A stretch of 64,000 nucleotides of DNA. Origin: Salinisphaera dokdonensis (GTDB taxonomy: Bacteria; Pseudomonadota; Gammaproteobacteria; Nevskiales; Salinisphaeraceae). Under the pieces are notes generated by a model that searched no databases, had not been told where the DNA came from, and saw only the letters and a program-made list of their open reading frames with translations. The position numbers and the translations under genes are program-made. Below, in pieces: positions 25,015 through 34,552 of this stretch. Each line of letters starts with the position of its first letter. Positions within the stretch are counted from its first letter, which is position 1. Location of the stretch: the NCBI RefSeq assembly GCF_040361215.1, contig NZ_APND01000004.1:422747-486746 (forward strand), in the 5' to 3' direction.

Positions 25015-25650
25015 ATGAGCCTACGTCTAGGCGATACCGCACCAAATTTCACGGCCGATACCACCGAGGGCCGCATCGATTTCCACGAGTGGCTCGGCGA
25101 CGGCTGGGGCATGTTGATGTCGCATCCGGCCGATTTCACACCGGTCTGCACCACAGAGTTGGGCGCGGTCGGCGGACTCAAGGAAAAGTTCGCCCAACGC
25201 GATGTGAAAGCCATCGTGGTCTCGGTGGATTCGGTGGATGATCACAAACGCTGGTCGGCCGATATCGAGGAAACCCAAGGCCAGGCCGTGAATTTTCCGA
25301 TCATCGGCGATACCGACCGCAAGGTCGCCGAGCTGTACGACATGATCCACCCGAACGCAGGCGATACGTCGACGGTTCGTTCGGTGTTCATTATCGATCA
25401 GAACAAGAAGATCCGCATGACGCTCACCTATCCGAAGAGCGCCGGGCGCAATTTCGACGAGATCCTGCGGGTGGTCGATTCGCTGCAGCTGACGGACAAC
25501 TACAAGGTCACCACCCCGGCCAACTGGCAGGACGGCGACGACGTGATCGTGTCGCCGGCGCTGTCCAATGACGATGCCGAGAAGCTTTTCCCGGCCGGCT
25601 GGAACGAGCTCAAGCCCTACCTGCGCATGACCAAGCAACCAAACAAATAA
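25015..25650 (+). CDS. 1-Cys peroxiredoxin (Prx6 type)
   Basis: Start at the ATG at 25015, with AGGAG 8 bases upstream; 211 aa. The peroxidatic motif FTPVCTTE carries Cys 45. The extended C-terminal domain (PANWQDGDDVIVSP, FPAGWNELKPYLR) is typical of Prx6/AhpC-TSA 1-Cys enzymes, and no resolving Cys is visible. It reduces hydroperoxides in the cytosol. Placement after copper-handling genes fits protection against copper-driven peroxide damage. A strong hairpin closes the transcript. Confidence 0.9.
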   Translation: MSLRLGDTAPNFTADTTEGRIDFHEWLGDGWGMLMSHPADFTPVCTTELGAVGGLKEKFAQRDVKAIVVSVDSVDDHKRWSADIEETQGQAVNFPIIGDTDRKVAELYDMIHPNAGDTSTVRSVFIIDQNKKIRMTLTYPKSAGRNFDEILRVVDSLQLTDNYKVTTPANWQDGDDVIVSPALSNDDAEKLFPAGWNELKPYLRMTKQPNK

Positions 25651-25667
25651 CGGCTGAGAGTGTGCTG

Positions 25668-25699
25668 CCCCGGATACAGGCACATAGCTGTATCCGGGG
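25668..25699 (+). terminator. Terminator after the peroxiredoxin gene
   Basis: Perfect 12-bp stem CCCCGGATACAG / CTGTATCCGGGG with an 8-base loop, 18 bases after the stop codon, followed by ATTTAG. Confidence 0.75.
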
Positions 25700-25744
25700 A
25701 TTTAGGTACGAGTCTTTGGCGCGTCCTACGAGCTCGTGATAGCC

Positions 25745-26125
25745 CCCACCACACATAACGTCGGCCATGTATTCGCAAAATTGCTTTGCGCACGCGCGGA
25801 TCAACGCCACGTATTCAGGTTTGGCCCTCGGCCAGAAGGCCGAGCGCCAGTGTGCGATGCAGCGCGCCTCCTCATGGTTTTTGATGGCATCAACGATGCG
25901 CGAACGCTAACGCAGGCCAATATCCGTATCGGGATGCACTCCTATAACGGTATCCCCATCGTGAACCGCCAGTTCGGCGCCGTAATCACCGCTTCCGAGG
26001 TCAGCCGCCGAACCTAACGCAAAATATTGCAGAACCCGGCCTAGCTCTATTTAGCGACATTGGCATTCCACGGGCCGTCAACGGCTTTGAGAATCCAGTA
26101 TGAGCTATGTGATGACCGCACGCCT
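25745..26125 (+). pseudogene. Second P-type ATPase remnant
   Basis: Fragments follow the same order as in the 22313 remnant: FAKLL near 25770, DGINDARTLTQANIRIGM (25883 onward), QFGAVITASEVSRR, RKILQNP and FSDIGIPRAVNGFENPV. Nonsense changes are visible where Trp/Leu codons are expected (CCTAACG, GTATGAGCTATG). More decayed than the first copy. It lies between the peroxiredoxin terminator and the small secreted gene at 26335. Confidence 0.65.
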
Positions 26126-26138
26126 GATATTTTCTGAA

Positions 26139-26168
26139 CCCGCCCCAGCCGCGGGCATTTGTTTTTTT
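26139..26168 (+). terminator. Rho-independent terminator-like hairpin
   Basis: Stem CCCGC / GCGGG with a 7-base loop, followed by CATTTG and seven Ts (26162-26168). It stands behind the decayed ATPase, whose transcript it may once have ended. Confidence 0.6.
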
Positions 26169-26334
26169 ATGCTGTAGCAAGTGTGGGTTTCACCCAGGGG
26201 TCAAAAGGTTTCTATGATGCCGGCCCATCACACCAATAAGCCAAAGGGCTGGTTTAAAACCAAAATCGGGAGCCAATCGATTGACTCCGTACTATGGTTC
26301 GGCCCTAAACTTAATCCAGATTTAGCCACCATCA

Positions 26335-26694
26335 ATGTCGACTTTGAAATCGTTCCTTGTCTATCTTTTGCTTTCAGTACTGTTGGCGGCGTCTGCACCG
26401 TTGGCAGCGAGCAGCGTTGATGCGAGCGATTCTCAAGTCCGCACCCGCACGGTCTTTCCGCCTACTTCCATCGTCTCTCAGAACAACGCAGACGAAAACG
26501 CGGCATTGGACTGTTTAGACGCCCTTGCTTGCCAAGCGCCCTGCGCCTCGGGATGCATAGGAGTGGCAAACCACACGCAACCGGTGCTCCCGGCGACTCC
26601 TCGGGAGCATTCCCGAACCGTCGCATGCGCGACCTCCCCTAGCGCTGCTTATCGGGCCACATTGCTCCGACCGCCGAGACTACTTCAAAGCTAA
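26335..26694 (+). CDS. Small secreted Cys-rich protein upstream of cusCBA
   Basis: Protein of 119 aa with a signal peptide (LKSFLVYLLLSVLLAASAPLAA). A short Cys-rich segment CLDALACQAPCASGC is followed by an Arg/Pro tail LLRPPRLLQS. It has the same layout as the other small secreted proteins in the window (signal, Cys cluster, proline tail) and is placed 60 bases before the cusC-like gene, as CopL/CzcI types are placed before their efflux operons. No clear ribosome site at the chosen ATG, so the start is uncertain. Confidence 0.6.
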   Translation: MSTLKSFLVYLLLSVLLAASAPLAASSVDASDSQVRTRTVFPPTSIVSQNNADENAALDCLDALACQAPCASGCIGVANHTQPVLPATPREHSRTVACATSPSAAYRATLLRPPRLLQS

Positions 26695-26754
26695 GTCAAG
26701 ACCGTGGGATGCGCACTCAAATGCGTCCTGCTTCCTTAGTTTTGGAGATCAATC

Positions 26755-28140
26755 ATGGCCATCAGCCCTTTGGCGGAGGCGCTGCCTCTGTCTAAACCCG
26801 TGCCCACGCGCCTGGGTCTAGCGGTGTCTTTTTTCACATTCCTGTTACTGGCGATATCGTCTGTCATCGGCTCGGCATCAGCCTTCGCCCAAGATCGACA
26901 ACCATCAACGAAACATTTCGACGTTGAAGAACTAGTTGACACGGTGTTGCGACAGAACGCCGGAATACAAGCCTTGCAGGCCTCGGTTTTTGCCGCCGAG
27001 GCACGGGTAACACCCGCCGGGTCACTGTCTGATCCGCGACTGTCCGCTGCGGTCGCGCCAGAAACCCTCGACGGCCTCGACACCCCGGCGGGCCGTACGC
27101 GCGGCCCGAATGTCAGGGTCGAGATATCCCAGGAGATACCCTGGCCTGGAACTCTAGGCTTGCGAGCCGACGCGGCTCGCAAAGACGCGCAAGCCGCGAG
27201 CCAAGATGTCGCGTCCCTGCGCCTACGTTTGGCAGCCGCAACTCGCACTCTTTACGCCGACTGGCGCTACGTACACCGTGCGCTTGAAATAAACAACGCA
27301 AACCAAAAGCTGCTAGAGGATCTGTACGACGTGGCTGAGAGCCGCTATGCAGCTGGACTAGGTCGACAACACGATCTCCTTCAGGCAGCCGTACAGCGCC
27401 AACGCCTAAAACACCAAGCCATCAAGCTTCAGCGTCTGCAAAGTGATGTCCGGGCAAAAATCAATCGGCTGATGACGCGTTCGCCGAACGCTGCGCTTGC
27501 CCCGCCTCCCGCCCTCCCTGCGTTGGGCAAGACGCGCACATACGATGTGCTACGCAAAGAAGCGATGTCATCGCATCCCGTGCTGGTAAGGATCGAAAAA
27601 GAAATCGCCGCGCACAAAGACCGCGAAGCGCTCGCGCGCAAGGCGTTCTACCCGGACTTCAAAGTGTTCGGGGGCTACAACAGTTTGTGGGATGCGGCAG
27701 AAAAACGCTGGGTGGTCGGGGTGGGGCTAAGTTTGCCTTTGGACCGCGGCAAGTACCGGGCTCAGCTCAATGAAGCGCGGGCTCAGCTCATGCAAAGGGA
27801 ATTCGAGCTCAAAGACCAACGCTCGGAACTGCTTAGCGCACTGAAGCGAGCCTACGCTGCAGCTGAAGAGGCTGAACACACGATCAATCTCTACGAGGGA
27901 AAGCTTGCCCCGCTTGCCCGGGCCAACCTTAGCGCCGCGCGCGCTGCTTATGGTGCCGGCGACGGCTCTTTTCTCGACGTAGTAACTGCGGAAGAAAAAC
28001 AGTTAGAGGTCGATCTGAATCTTGAAAGAGCAAGAACCGACTATTTTTCGGCACGTGCACAAATCGCACGCTGGTCGGGCACCCATATGAATGCAACGCA
28101 CTCGGATACTCGCTTCAACCTCGACATGTTCTTTCAATGA
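26755..28140 (+). CDS. cusC: CusC-like outer-membrane factor (TolC family)
   Basis: Protein of 461 aa, GGAG 7 bases before the ATG. A long N-terminus with a hydrophobic stretch (FFTFLLLAISSVIGSASAFA) is a signal peptide. Two TolC-type repeats of coiled-coil helices follow, with VLRQNAGIQALQASV in the first and LDVVTAEEKQLEVDLNLERA in the second. It begins the cusCBA operon and would provide the outer-membrane duct for Cu(I)/Ag(I) export. No lipobox is evident, unlike E. coli CusC. Confidence 0.87.
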   Translation: MAISPLAEALPLSKPVPTRLGLAVSFFTFLLLAISSVIGSASAFAQDRQPSTKHFDVEELVDTVLRQNAGIQALQASVFAAEARVTPAGSLSDPRLSAAVAPETLDGLDTPAGRTRGPNVRVEISQEIPWPGTLGLRADAARKDAQAASQDVASLRLRLAAATRTLYADWRYVHRALEINNANQKLLEDLYDVAESRYAAGLGRQHDLLQAAVQRQRLKHQAIKLQRLQSDVRAKINRLMTRSPNAALAPPPALPALGKTRTYDVLRKEAMSSHPVLVRIEKEIAAHKDREALARKAFYPDFKVFGGYNSLWDAAEKRWVVGVGLSLPLDRGKYRAQLNEARAQLMQREFELKDQRSELLSALKRAYAAAEEAEHTINLYEGKLAPLARANLSAARAAYGAGDGSFLDVVTAEEKQLEVDLNLERARTDYFSARAQIARWSGTHMNATHSDTRFNLDMFFQ

Positions 28141-28349
28141 GACATGTAACGCCGAAGGAGCGAATTAACTACGCATTAACCTCGATCAGACGGCGCATGC
28201 TGGTTCGCCTGATGTGCCAACACGAGACCTCGGCGACCACAGCGCACAAACCGCAGCAAACGAAAGTCCCCTTTACCGACATCACCCGGCCGAACCCGGA
28301 GCAAGACTTCGGTTACGGGGCAACACAAAAAAGAGCACATGGCTCATGA
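28137..28349 (+). CDS. Possible small protein between cusC and cusB
   Basis: A 70-aa frame starts in the ATGA overlapping the cusC stop and ends in a TGA overlapping the cusB ATG, so it would be coupled at both ends. The sequence is basic and polar, with RRRMLVRLMCQHE, no membrane helix and no recognised motif. There is no ribosome site of its own. It may only be a chance frame across the 205-base gap. Confidence 0.25.
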   Translation: MRHVTPKERINYALTSIRRRMLVRLMCQHETSATTAHKPQQTKVPFTDITRPNPEQDFGYGATQKRAHGS

Positions 28350-29761
28350 AAAATTTCAGATGGTTTACCGCGACACTCGTGTTGTTCGCACTTGCAATAT
28401 TTCTCGGCTACGAAATCGGCTCACGCGATGTGACATTAGCAGGCTCAAGTTCGAAAGCCGCGACCGATTCATCCACGAGCGAGCGCAAAGTGCTGTATTG
28501 GAAAGCACCAATGGACGCTAATTTTCGCCGCGACCAACCGGGCAAGTCACCCATGGGTATGGATCTGGTGCCGGTTTACGCAAGTGAAGATGAAAACGGG
28601 GAATCGAGCGACGTCAAGATAAGTCCTGCGGTCGTGAACAATCTGGGTGTTCGCACGGAAGAAGTACAACAAGGTGCACTTTCTAATCGCCTCGAAACTG
28701 TGGGCTATGTCACCTACGACGAGGACACTATTACCAGCATCAATACGCGCGCCGACGGCTGGGTCGAGAAACTGGCTGTCAAGACCGTCGGCAGCGCGGT
28801 TGACTCCGGCCAGATGCTGTACGAATTATTCTCCCCCAAGCTCGAGACTGCGCAGCGCGAATACCAAACGGCCCTAAAGAGCGGCAGCCAGTCGCTAATC
28901 GCCGCGTCACGCCAGCGGATGCGGTCGCTAGGTTTTACTGCGAATCAGATAGCGAACGCTAAGCGTGGGCAGGATATCAGCGACCGTGTGTCTCGACGCG
29001 CTCCAACGTCCGGGGTCGTTGTTGAGCTGAATATTCGTGAAGGCGCGTACGTACAGCCAGCCACTCAGGTCATGAAACTGGCCGATCTCAGCAAAGTCTG
29101 GGTACAGGTCGAAATAGATGAGGGAAGTGCGGCACTGATAGAAAAAGGACAACCGGTGATCGCCCGATTTGAGGCGTTCCCCGGCCAGCAGTGGAAGGGC
29201 ACAGTCGACTATATATACCCAGCCGTTGACGAAAAAACACGCACCGTGAAGGTGCGGGTGCGGTTTGATAACCCAGATCGCAAGCTACAGCCGAACATGT
29301 ACGCGCACGTGACAATCAGGACAGCATCGCGGAACGATGCCGTAATCGTCCCGCAGATGGCATTGATTCGTACTGGTCAAAGTCAGCGGGTGATTGTCGC
29401 GCTCGGCGATGGCCGCTTCGATGTATGCCCGGTGGAGGTCGGAGCGAGCTCCGGCAACTGGGTCGAAATTCTCGCTGGCCTGCACGCCGGCCAGCGCGTC
29501 GTCACGTCGGCGCAGTTCATGCTCGACTCGGAAGCTAATGTCGATGCAGCCGCATTGAGGCTTGGCAACGACAAGCCGGGCTGCACGGCCGAGCAGACGT
29601 CAACAGAATCAGACATGGCATCCATGTCGATGCCGAATTCTGATACCTCGAAATCTGAAACTGCCGCAAAAACACCCTCCACAACATCAAGCCATGGCAT
29701 GTCCAATATGAATATGGGCACCGCCGCGCAGATCGAGCCCAACAAGGCGGAACAGCCATGA
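28346..29761 (+). CDS. cusB: CusB-like periplasmic adaptor
   Basis: Start at the ATG at 28346, where the membrane anchor MKNFRWFTATLVLFALAIFLG begins; 471 aa. Residues 49-79 carry the CusB heavy-metal-binding segment YWKAPMDANF...PGKSPMGMDLVPVY, with Met 56, 70 and 72 as likely Cu(I)/Ag(I) ligands. The adaptor hairpin, lipoyl-like and beta-barrel domains follow. The C-terminal extension (about 415-471) is Met/His/Ser-rich (MASMSMPNSD, HGMSNMNMG), unusual in length and likely metal-binding. It overlaps cusA by 4 bases. Confidence 0.92.
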   Translation: MKNFRWFTATLVLFALAIFLGYEIGSRDVTLAGSSSKAATDSSTSERKVLYWKAPMDANFRRDQPGKSPMGMDLVPVYASEDENGESSDVKISPAVVNNLGVRTEEVQQGALSNRLETVGYVTYDEDTITSINTRADGWVEKLAVKTVGSAVDSGQMLYELFSPKLETAQREYQTALKSGSQSLIAASRQRMRSLGFTANQIANAKRGQDISDRVSRRAPTSGVVVELNIREGAYVQPATQVMKLADLSKVWVQVEIDEGSAALIEKGQPVIARFEAFPGQQWKGTVDYIYPAVDEKTRTVKVRVRFDNPDRKLQPNMYAHVTIRTASRNDAVIVPQMALIRTGQSQRVIVALGDGRFDVCPVEVGASSGNWVEILAGLHAGQRVVTSAQFMLDSEANVDAAALRLGNDKPGCTAEQTSTESDMASMSMPNSDTSKSETAAKTPSTTSSHGMSNMNMGTAAQIEPNKAEQP

Positions 29762-32700
29762 TCGCGGCCATTATCCGTTGGTCGCTGACCAACCGCGCCT
29801 TCGTCATTCTGGCGCTGGTGTTCGTCATTGTCGCCGGACTGTATACCCTTCAGCGAACGCCGGTAGACGCGATCCCCGATTTATCGGATGTACAAGTTAT
29901 CGTCAAGACCTCGTACCCTGGCCAGGCGCCACAGGTGGTGCAAGATCAGGTCACCTACCCGCTCGAGACCGCGATGCTGGCCGTGCCGGGGGCAACTGCA
30001 GTTCGTGGCTACTCTTTTTTTGGGGATTCCTTCGTCTATATTATTTTCGAGGAAGGCACCGATCTTTACTGGGCGCGGTCCCGAGTGCTCGAATATCTGA
30101 ACCAGGTGGCTCCCAACCTTCCCGCAGAGGCCAATCCGAGCCTCGGGCCTGACGCCACCGGGGTCGGGTGGGTCTACGAGTACGCTCTGGTGGACAAGAC
30201 CGGTCAACACGACCTTTCCGAGTTAACCAGTATTCAGGACTGGTTTCTCAAGTATCAGTTGCAGACTGTTTCCGGGGTCGCTGAGGTCGCTACAGCCGGT
30301 GGCATGGTGCGTCAGTACCAGGTCGTGGTGAATCCCGACAAGCTACGCGCCTACGGCATTACGCTAGAGCGCGTTAAAACAGCGATCCAGAACGCGAATC
30401 AGGAAACCGGCGGCGCTGTAGTCGAACTGGCAGAAGCCGAATACATGGTTCGCGCTAGCGGCTATCTCCAGAGCATCAAAGATCTGCTGCAAGTGCCCTT
30501 GATGACGGATGCCAAAGGTACGCCAATACAGATCAAGGATGTCGCGGAGGTACGCCATGGCCCTGAGATCCGACGTGGAATCTCAGAACTCAATGGCCAG
30601 GGGGAAGTCGTCGGCGGTGTCATCGTCATGCGCTCTGGCGAAAACGCGCAAGAAGTTATCGATAACGTAAAGGCCAAGTTGACTTCGTTGAAGAGCGGCT
30701 TGCCGCCCGGCGTCGAGATCGTGCCCACTTACGATCGTTCGGAGCTGATTAACAAGGCCGTCGAGAATCTACGCGGCAAGCTGATTGAAGAATTCCTGGT
30801 GGTTGCACTGATTTGCGGCTTGTTCCTGTTTCATCTGCGTTCGGCCTTGGTCGCTATTGTCAGTTTGCCGGTTGGCATTCTGATGGCGTTCATCGTCATG
30901 TACATGCAGGGGCTCAATGCGAACATCATGTCATTGGGCGGCATCGCGATCGCAATCGGCGCGATGGTCGACGGCGCCATTGTCATGATCGAAAACCTAC
31001 ACAAACACATGGAGCGCGAGACCGTCACCGAAAAAAATCGATGGCGGATCGTTGCCAACGCCACCATCGAAGTTGGCCCGCCCTTGTTCTTTGCTCTGGT
31101 TATTATTGCGGTCTCATTCCTGCCGGTCTTTACGCTGACAGGCCAGGCAGGCCGAATGTTCACCCCCCTAGCCTATACCAAGACCTACGCTATGGCGGCA
31201 GCTGCGATTCTGGCTATTACGCTGGTGCCGGTACTGATGGGCTATTTCATTCGTGGCCGTATCATTCCTGAACACCGTAATCCGGTGAACCGGCTCCTGA
31301 CCGCTATTTACCGGCCGGCCATCAACACAGTGATGCGTTATCCCTGGCCCGCCCTGATCGCGGGAGTGGTTGTCATGGCGGCCAGCATCTGGCCCGCTAA
31401 TCAGCTGGGTTCTGAATTCATGCCTCCACTGGACGAAGGCGATCTCATGTACATGCCTTCGGCACGACCAGGCATCTCGGTCGATAAAGCACGTCAGACA
31501 CTTCAACAGACTAACAAGCTGATCATGAGCGTGCCCGAGGTCGAATCTGTGTTCGGCAAGATGGGCCGCGCTCAAACCGCCACTGATCCGGCCCCACTGG
31601 CGATGGTCGAATCCATCATCCAGTTTAAACCTGAGTCGGAATGGCGACCGGGGATAACCAAGGCTGACATACGCAAGGAGCTTGAAGAACGCGTACATCT
31701 GCCGGGATTGACCAATGCCTGGGTGATGCCTATCAAGACACGCATTGATATGTTGTCCACCGGAATCAAAACACCGATCGGCATAAAGGTCGGTGGCCCG
31801 AATCTAGCTGAAATTGAGAAAATCGGAAAACAACTGGAAGAAGTTCTTCCAGAGGTTCGAGGAACAACTTCTGTTTACGCTGAACGCGTGGCCGGCGGCC
31901 GCTACATAAAAGCGGATATCGACCGCGATCGCGCCGCAAGGCTCGGTCTCAACATAAAAGACGTACAGGACGTAATACGCACGGCCATTGGAGGCATGAA
32001 CATCACCGAGACCGTCGAGGGGCTCGAGCGATACCCGGTTAACCTGCGCTACCCGCGTGATTGGCGCAACTCCGTCGATACTTTGCGGCAATTGCCGATC
32101 GTCACAGCGCGTGGCGGCCATGTAAGACTTGCCGACGTGGCAAAGGTGTATATCGAAGACGGGCCACCGATGATCAAAAGCGAAGCGGCCCAACTCACGG
32201 GCTGGACGTATGTTGATATCGCGGATCGCGACGTAGGTTCTTATGTGGTTGAGGCGAAAAAAGTCGTAGCAGACAAGGTGCAACTACCTCCAGGCTACTC
32301 ACTGACTTGGTCCGGCCAATACGAATATATGCAGAAGGCACGGGAGAGCCTAGCATTGGTAGTCCCAGTCACCATTGCGCTGATCGCTCTATTGCTCTAC
32401 ATGGCGTTCCGTAGCTTGGCGCAGACGCTGATTATTCTAATCACTTTGCCGATGGCGCTTGCAGGCGGGATATGGCTGCTCTTTCTACTGGGGTACAACA
32501 TGTCGGTTGCGGTCGCCGTTGGGTTCATTGCTTTGGCAGGCGTGACTACGGAAATCGGCGTCGTACTGCTGATTTACCTGAATCTGTCTGTCGGAATGTA
32601 TCTCGAAGGCCGCAAGGCCGAATCACTGCCGATCTCGTACGAAGGCGTACGAGATGCGGTACGCGACGGCGCACTGCAGCGTTTGCGTCCCATCTCTATG

Positions 32701-32889
32701 ACTGTTGCGGCTATCGTAGCCGGCTTGCTCCCCGTGATGTTCGGCCATGGCACCGGCTCGGAAATCATGAGACGGGTTGCGGCGCCCATGGTGGGCGGGA
32801 TGCTCAGTGCTCTAGTACTTACTATGCTGGTTATGCCAGCACTGTATCTACTGTGGGAATGGAAGCGAATTTCGCGAGAGCATATTTAA
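29758..32889 (+). CDS. cusA: CusA-like Cu(I)/Ag(I) RND efflux pump
   Basis: Protein of 1043 aa with the 12-helix RND layout and two large periplasmic loops. The TM4 proton-relay motif is IAIGAMVDGAIVMIEN, the monovalent-metal (HME4) form rather than DFG...DGA. Periplasmic Met residues GKMGRAQTATDP, LAMVESII and NAWVMPIKTRIDML match the positions of the CusA methionine triad. Start overlaps cusB (ATGA). It exports Cu(I)/Ag(I) by proton antiport with CusB and CusC. Confidence 0.94.
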   Translation: MIAAIIRWSLTNRAFVILALVFVIVAGLYTLQRTPVDAIPDLSDVQVIVKTSYPGQAPQVVQDQVTYPLETAMLAVPGATAVRGYSFFGDSFVYIIFEEGTDLYWARSRVLEYLNQVAPNLPAEANPSLGPDATGVGWVYEYALVDKTGQHDLSELTSIQDWFLKYQLQTVSGVAEVATAGGMVRQYQVVVNPDKLRAYGITLERVKTAIQNANQETGGAVVELAEAEYMVRASGYLQSIKDLLQVPLMTDAKGTPIQIKDVAEVRHGPEIRRGISELNGQGEVVGGVIVMRSGENAQEVIDNVKAKLTSLKSGLPPGVEIVPTYDRSELINKAVENLRGKLIEEFLVVALICGLFLFHLRSALVAIVSLPVGILMAFIVMYMQGLNANIMSLGGIAIAIGAMVDGAIVMIENLHKHMERETVTEKNRWRIVANATIEVGPPLFFALVIIAVSFLPVFTLTGQAGRMFTPLAYTKTYAMAAAAILAITLVPVLMGYFIRGRIIPEHRNPVNRLLTAIYRPAINTVMRYPWPALIAGVVVMAASIWPANQLGSEFMPPLDEGDLMYMPSARPGISVDKARQTLQQTNKLIMSVPEVESVFGKMGRAQTATDPAPLAMVESIIQFKPESEWRPGITKADIRKELEERVHLPGLTNAWVMPIKTRIDMLSTGIKTPIGIKVGGPNLAEIEKIGKQLEEVLPEVRGTTSVYAERVAGGRYIKADIDRDRAARLGLNIKDVQDVIRTAIGGMNITETVEGLERYPVNLRYPRDWRNSVDTLRQLPIVTARGGHVRLADVAKVYIEDGPPMIKSEAAQLTGWTYVDIADRDVGSYVVEAKKVVADKVQLPPGYSLTWSGQYEYMQKARESLALVVPVTIALIALLLYMAFRSLAQTLIILITLPMALAGGIWLLFLLGYNMSVAVAVGFIALAGVTTEIGVVLLIYLNLSVGMYLEGRKAESLPISYEGVRDAVRDGALQRLRPISMTVAAIVAGLLPVMFGHGTGSEIMRRVAAPMVGGMLSALVLTMLVMPALYLLWEWKRISREHI

Positions 32890-32956
32890 GCATTGGCTGA
32901 CGGGTATACGTATCAGAATATTTATTCCTGCCTCCACCACTGGGGCCAAGGAGGTT

Positions 32957-33202
32957 ATGAACTTACTCAACACGATTTTGCTTACCACGTTCAGTGCCTT
33001 TGCTGACATCGGCCATGCAATTGGCAGCGCTGGCGCCGGTCAGATGAACAATCCGGATATGATGAACGGCTCGATAATGCAAGGCGTCATGGCGGGTTCA
33101 CCGATGATAATCGTCTGCGTGTTGTTTGGACTCCTCGTCCTTATTGTGTTTGTGCTCGTCGTTTTAACGCTGGTCAAGTATTTGAAAAGCCCACGCGGAT
33201 AG
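32957..33202 (+). CDS. Met-rich single-helix membrane protein, satellite of cusCBA
   Basis: Protein of 81 aa, AAGGAGG immediately upstream of the ATG. A weak N-terminal hydrophobic segment precedes a Met/Asn stretch (MNNPDMMNGSIMQGVM) and one strong helix (MIIVCVLFGLLVLIVFVLVVLTLV) ending KYLKSPRG. The product of the gene at 63626 shares GxMMNxSxMQxxMxGxPMMIV, the helix and the KYL(R/K)S end, so the two are paralogues. Likely a periplasm-facing Met cluster on an inner-membrane anchor. Function unknown; the context suggests copper handling. Confidence 0.65.
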   Translation: MNLLNTILLTTFSAFADIGHAIGSAGAGQMNNPDMMNGSIMQGVMAGSPMIIVCVLFGLLVLIVFVLVVLTLVKYLKSPRG

Positions 33203-33712
33203 TTCAAACATGGAGTTTGGCACTTGCTCCCAAGTGTGGGGCAATAATATAGCTAGAAGAACCTCGTGAAACAGATTGCTCAACCGGATGTAACCCTACC
33301 GGGCTGCATTGGGGAAGTTGCAGGCGTTTCGGTGCAGTCACCGACGTTTTCGGCGCGCTCCATGATCGCGCCAAATTCCACGGCGACGAAGCTTCCAACG
33401 ACACGTCCCAAAAGGCGCTATACGCGGCCCCTTCAACGTCGAGCTGCTACGGTCGCAGCGTGGCGATAGCGTCTGGCGCTCGGAGTAAGAGACGAGGTTA
33501 CAAGGGGTTTTAGCTGAAGACAGCCATGTAAAAAAGCATCCCGAGCGAGAAGTGCCCAGCGCCTGGTTTTTTATCTATATTGAAAAAGCCTTACATCTTA
33601 TCGCAACCACATCGAGCACAAGGATGATGAGAGGTGGCGTCACTTTCACATATACCGAAAAATCGCTCGGGGTTATTCTCAAACGATATAAGAACCGTAG
33701 CCGGCTTTAGTC
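33203..33712. other. Non-coding, lower-GC stretch
   Basis: Several short frames exist but none shows a family signature. Around 33300-33470 the plus strand keeps GC-rich, codon-like composition in shifting frames, which may be unrecognised gene debris. From 33500 to 33712 the sequence is AT-richer and holds the upstream region of the 33748 gene. Confidence 0.4.
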
Positions 33713-33741
33713 TTGTAACAAGTAGAGCTGGACTTTATATT
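33713..33741 (+). promoter_or_regulatory. Promoter of the 33748 gene, apparently leaderless
   Basis: TTGTAA (33713-33718), 17-base spacer, TATATT (33736-33741), then six bases to the ATG. Identical spacing and -10 box to the 23348 paralogue, and again no ribosome site. Confidence 0.5.
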
Positions 33742-33747
33742 TAATTT

Positions 33748-34086
33748 ATGGAGAGTCTGCTCGCAAAATTTCTTGTGATACTCGTATTGCTCGGCAGCGC
33801 ATTGGCGAGCCCGGCAATGATGACTCACTCTACCCAGCCGGCAGTGCAGCCCTATCAAACTGATACGTGCACACTTTTCTATAATGAGTCTCCAAATGGA
33901 CTCGAGCAGGCCTCGGCGGCCACAAGTTGTTCCGCCTCAGCATGTGCAATGTTTGTCAGCATAGCCAATTTAGGCCTGCAACCCACCAAGCCTCTTCCTG
34001 CGCTGTTAGTTTCTGCGTTGCGAAACCATAGCGGCCGCCTGCTTGAAGGGCCCGACCCTTTCCCTCCGCGTTACTCAAATATTTGA
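33748..34086 (+). CDS. Small secreted Cys-containing protein, EGPDPFPPR family
   Basis: Protein of 112 aa with a signal peptide (LLAKFLVILVLLGSALASPA), Cys-containing middle (DTCTLF, TSCSASACAMF) and the tail GRLLEGPDPFPPRYSNI. It is a paralogue of the protein at 23348: the same LASPA, Ser/Cys/Ala cluster and GRxLEGPDPFPPR end. The strict conservation of the tail, where the middle has diverged, suggests that the C-terminus is the functional or interacting part. Not assignable to a characterised protein. Confidence 0.68.
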   Translation: MESLLAKFLVILVLLGSALASPAMMTHSTQPAVQPYQTDTCTLFYNESPNGLEQASAATSCSASACAMFVSIANLGLQPTKPLPALLVSALRNHSGRLLEGPDPFPPRYSNI

Positions 34087-34552
34087 TCCTGATGGACATC
34101 TGAAATGCTAGGGATTCGGTTGACTCGTAATCAAGACCGATTTCCTGTCAACTTCGCCAGATCCTTCAAGGCTGTTCGTCACGGATCTGCAATATATGTT
34201 CATCACGAATACGTGCGCATGGGGCAATCCGACTAGATAACATCTAGAGCTGCGTGGAATTCTATTCCGATGTCGAGATACGCGGGCAAAAGATTATCTG
34301 GGTCCAAGATCCTCAGGCGTTGGGGTGATCGTATTAGCAGTCAGCTGAAACTCATTCCTGAAAGTCGGTACTACATAATCGGGTTTTTCACTCTTACGGG
34401 TATTTAAATGCCGGATAGATGACGTCGCGTATGCGCCCATCTCAGCGTGAAAACACGATTAGTCTTTGGTTATTGAAGACCGAATGACACTGAAGATCGA
34501 TCCCCTAATTCCACATTGATTATTAGTTTCAAAAGATTAAAGGAACATACCC
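34087..34552. other. Non-coding stretch, nothing recognised
   Basis: AT-richer than its surroundings, with stops in all frames. No hairpin, repeat or motif that I can support. Confidence 0.5.

Noticed and set aside
25736..26017. Plus-strand 93-codon frame
   Set aside because: Part of the decayed P-type ATPase (DGINDA...), not an independent protein.
33266..33469. 67-codon frame after cusA
   Set aside because: No recognisable motif and inconsistent frame use; left as unassigned intergenic DNA.
33554..33572. Possible small terminator CCAG-CGC-CTGG followed by Ts
   Set aside because: The stem is only four base pairs; too weak to call although a T-run follows.
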